Shown here: piece by piece, positions 33,052 to 33,502 of the stretch
How positions within the stretch are numbered: the stretch's first letter is position 1
How the letters are laid out: every line of letters starts with the position of its first letter
DNA from: a bacterium
GTDB taxonomy: Bacteria; Desulfobacterota; S145-22
Reading direction: 5' to 3'
Length of the DNA stretch: 33,502 nucleotides
Assembly (NCBI GenBank): GCA_026986155.1
Contig: JALSPC010000126.1
Coordinates: 1-33,502 of the forward strand
The notes under the pieces: model-generated
What the model saw: the letters and a program-made list of their open reading frames with translations, nothing else
Databases searched by the model: none
Told to the model about the DNA's origin: nothing
Program-made: the position numbers and the translations under genes

Positions 33052-33502
33052 TCACAGGACCTTCAAGTGCCGCAGCCGCAGGATGACGTAAACGCGCGCG
33101 CCCGGCTCCAGCCGGTACAGAGCCCCTTCCCCCCGGCGCACCTCCGCCTGGATCCGCGCTCCCGACACGTTTACGGTCAGGCGTTTCAGGACACCGTCGT
33201 CCCTGGCCTCCTCCACGATTCCCGTGAAACGGTTGACGTCGGGCCCGGGCGGTTTTTCGAGGGAGAGGTAAACGTGCCTGGAGGCGATGGCCACCTTGCG
33301 GATTTTCTTCTTCTCATCCGGGACGAGGAGGGAAAGCCTGCCCGTTTCCACCCGCGCCAGGCCGTTGCCGATGGAACGGCTGGAAACGCAGTCGAGAATC
33401 GTGTGGGAACCCATAAATTCGGACACCAGGGGATGGTCCGGGGCGATGAAGACCTCGGAAAAACTCCCCGCCCGGAGGATGCGCCCCCTGTCCATGACGG
33501 CG
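33052..33502 (-). CDS. ABC transporter ATPase, C-terminal part with TOBE domain (partial)
   Basis: The frame runs off the window, so only about 150 C-terminal residues are seen; the track's M at 33495 is internal. It starts just past the nucleotide-binding core (VMDRGRILRAGSFSEVF, as in the segment after the H-loop), followed by HPLVSEFMG and a TOBE/MOP-like beta domain (IASRHVYLSL, FTGIVEEARDDGVLKRLTVNV, ending ARVYVILRLRHLKVL). This tail is typical of ATPases for molybdate, tungstate, ferric iron or similar solutes; a tungstate or molybdate importer is a reasonable guess for an anaerobe but is not provable here. Confidence 0.75.
   Translation of the reverse strand, partial: AVMDRGRILRAGSFSEVFIAPDHPLVSEFMGSHTILDCVSSRSIGNGLARVETGRLSLLVPDEKKKIRKVAIASRHVYLSLEKPPGPDVNRFTGIVEEARDDGVLKRLTVNVSGARIQAEVRRGEGALYRLEPGARVYVILRLRHLKVL

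Overview
The window looks like chromosome from an anaerobic, Gram-negative, moderately GC-rich bacterium, most likely a deltaproteobacterial (Desulfobacterota) lineage near the Syntrophales. The reasons are the mix of gene types: a sodium-pump decarboxylase beta subunit with a biotin-less carboxyltransferase, a very large CoA-dehydratase-activase-like protein, a split GcvPA/GcvPB glycine decarboxylase typical of anaerobes, NtrYX and RseC-like proteins, LptA/BamD-type envelope domains, and a HesB-like selenoprotein. The taxonomic placement is inference; no rRNA or other marker is present. I see no rRNA, tRNA, CRISPR array, insertion sequence or phage gene.

Layout. 1-7.1 kb (+): oadB-type membrane subunit, terminator, pycB/oadA-type carboxyltransferase, terminator-like hairpin, then a 1401-codon activase-like gene with its own candidate promoter. 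7.1-9.0 kb (+): a lipoprotein that joins a BamD-like TPR region to a C-terminal LptA/OstA-like domain. 9.0-9.7 kb (-): a short, degenerate histidine-kinase-like protein. 9.9-14.0 kb (+): ntrY-like kinase, ntrX-like sigma-54 regulator and a RseC-family protein, tightly coupled. 14.2-14.6 kb (+): a monocistronic selenoprotein gene (in-frame TGA at 14342, hairpin just downstream, own promoter and terminator) that ORF callers break. 14.6-16.4 kb: a Cys-rich protein (-), a remnant of a 3-hydroxyacyl-CoA dehydrogenase (+), and an AEC-family permease (-).

16.5-19.3 kb (+): alanine dehydrogenase, alanine racemase and an Lrp/AsnC regulator, a compact alanine-use module with an operator-like inverted repeat at the ald promoter. 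19.4-24.4 kb (-): a complete branched-chain (or related) amino-acid ABC importer in the order livK-livH-livM-livG-livF, with a strong hairpin after livK. 24.6-26.0 kb (-): dihydrolipoyl dehydrogenase, divergent from 26.2-32.9 kb (+): gcvT-gcvH-gcvPA-gcvPB-lipB-lipA-ACT-domain regulator. This block supplies all four glycine cleavage proteins plus de novo lipoylation. The window ends in the C-terminal part of an ABC transporter ATPase (-).

Together, about half of the window concerns amino-acid import and breakdown (or synthesis) feeding pyruvate, ammonia and one-carbon units, and the 5' part concerns oxaloacetate/pyruvate carboxyl transfer coupled to sodium. The most notable items are the UGA-containing HesB-like gene with its self-contained transcription unit and the BamD-LptA fusion.
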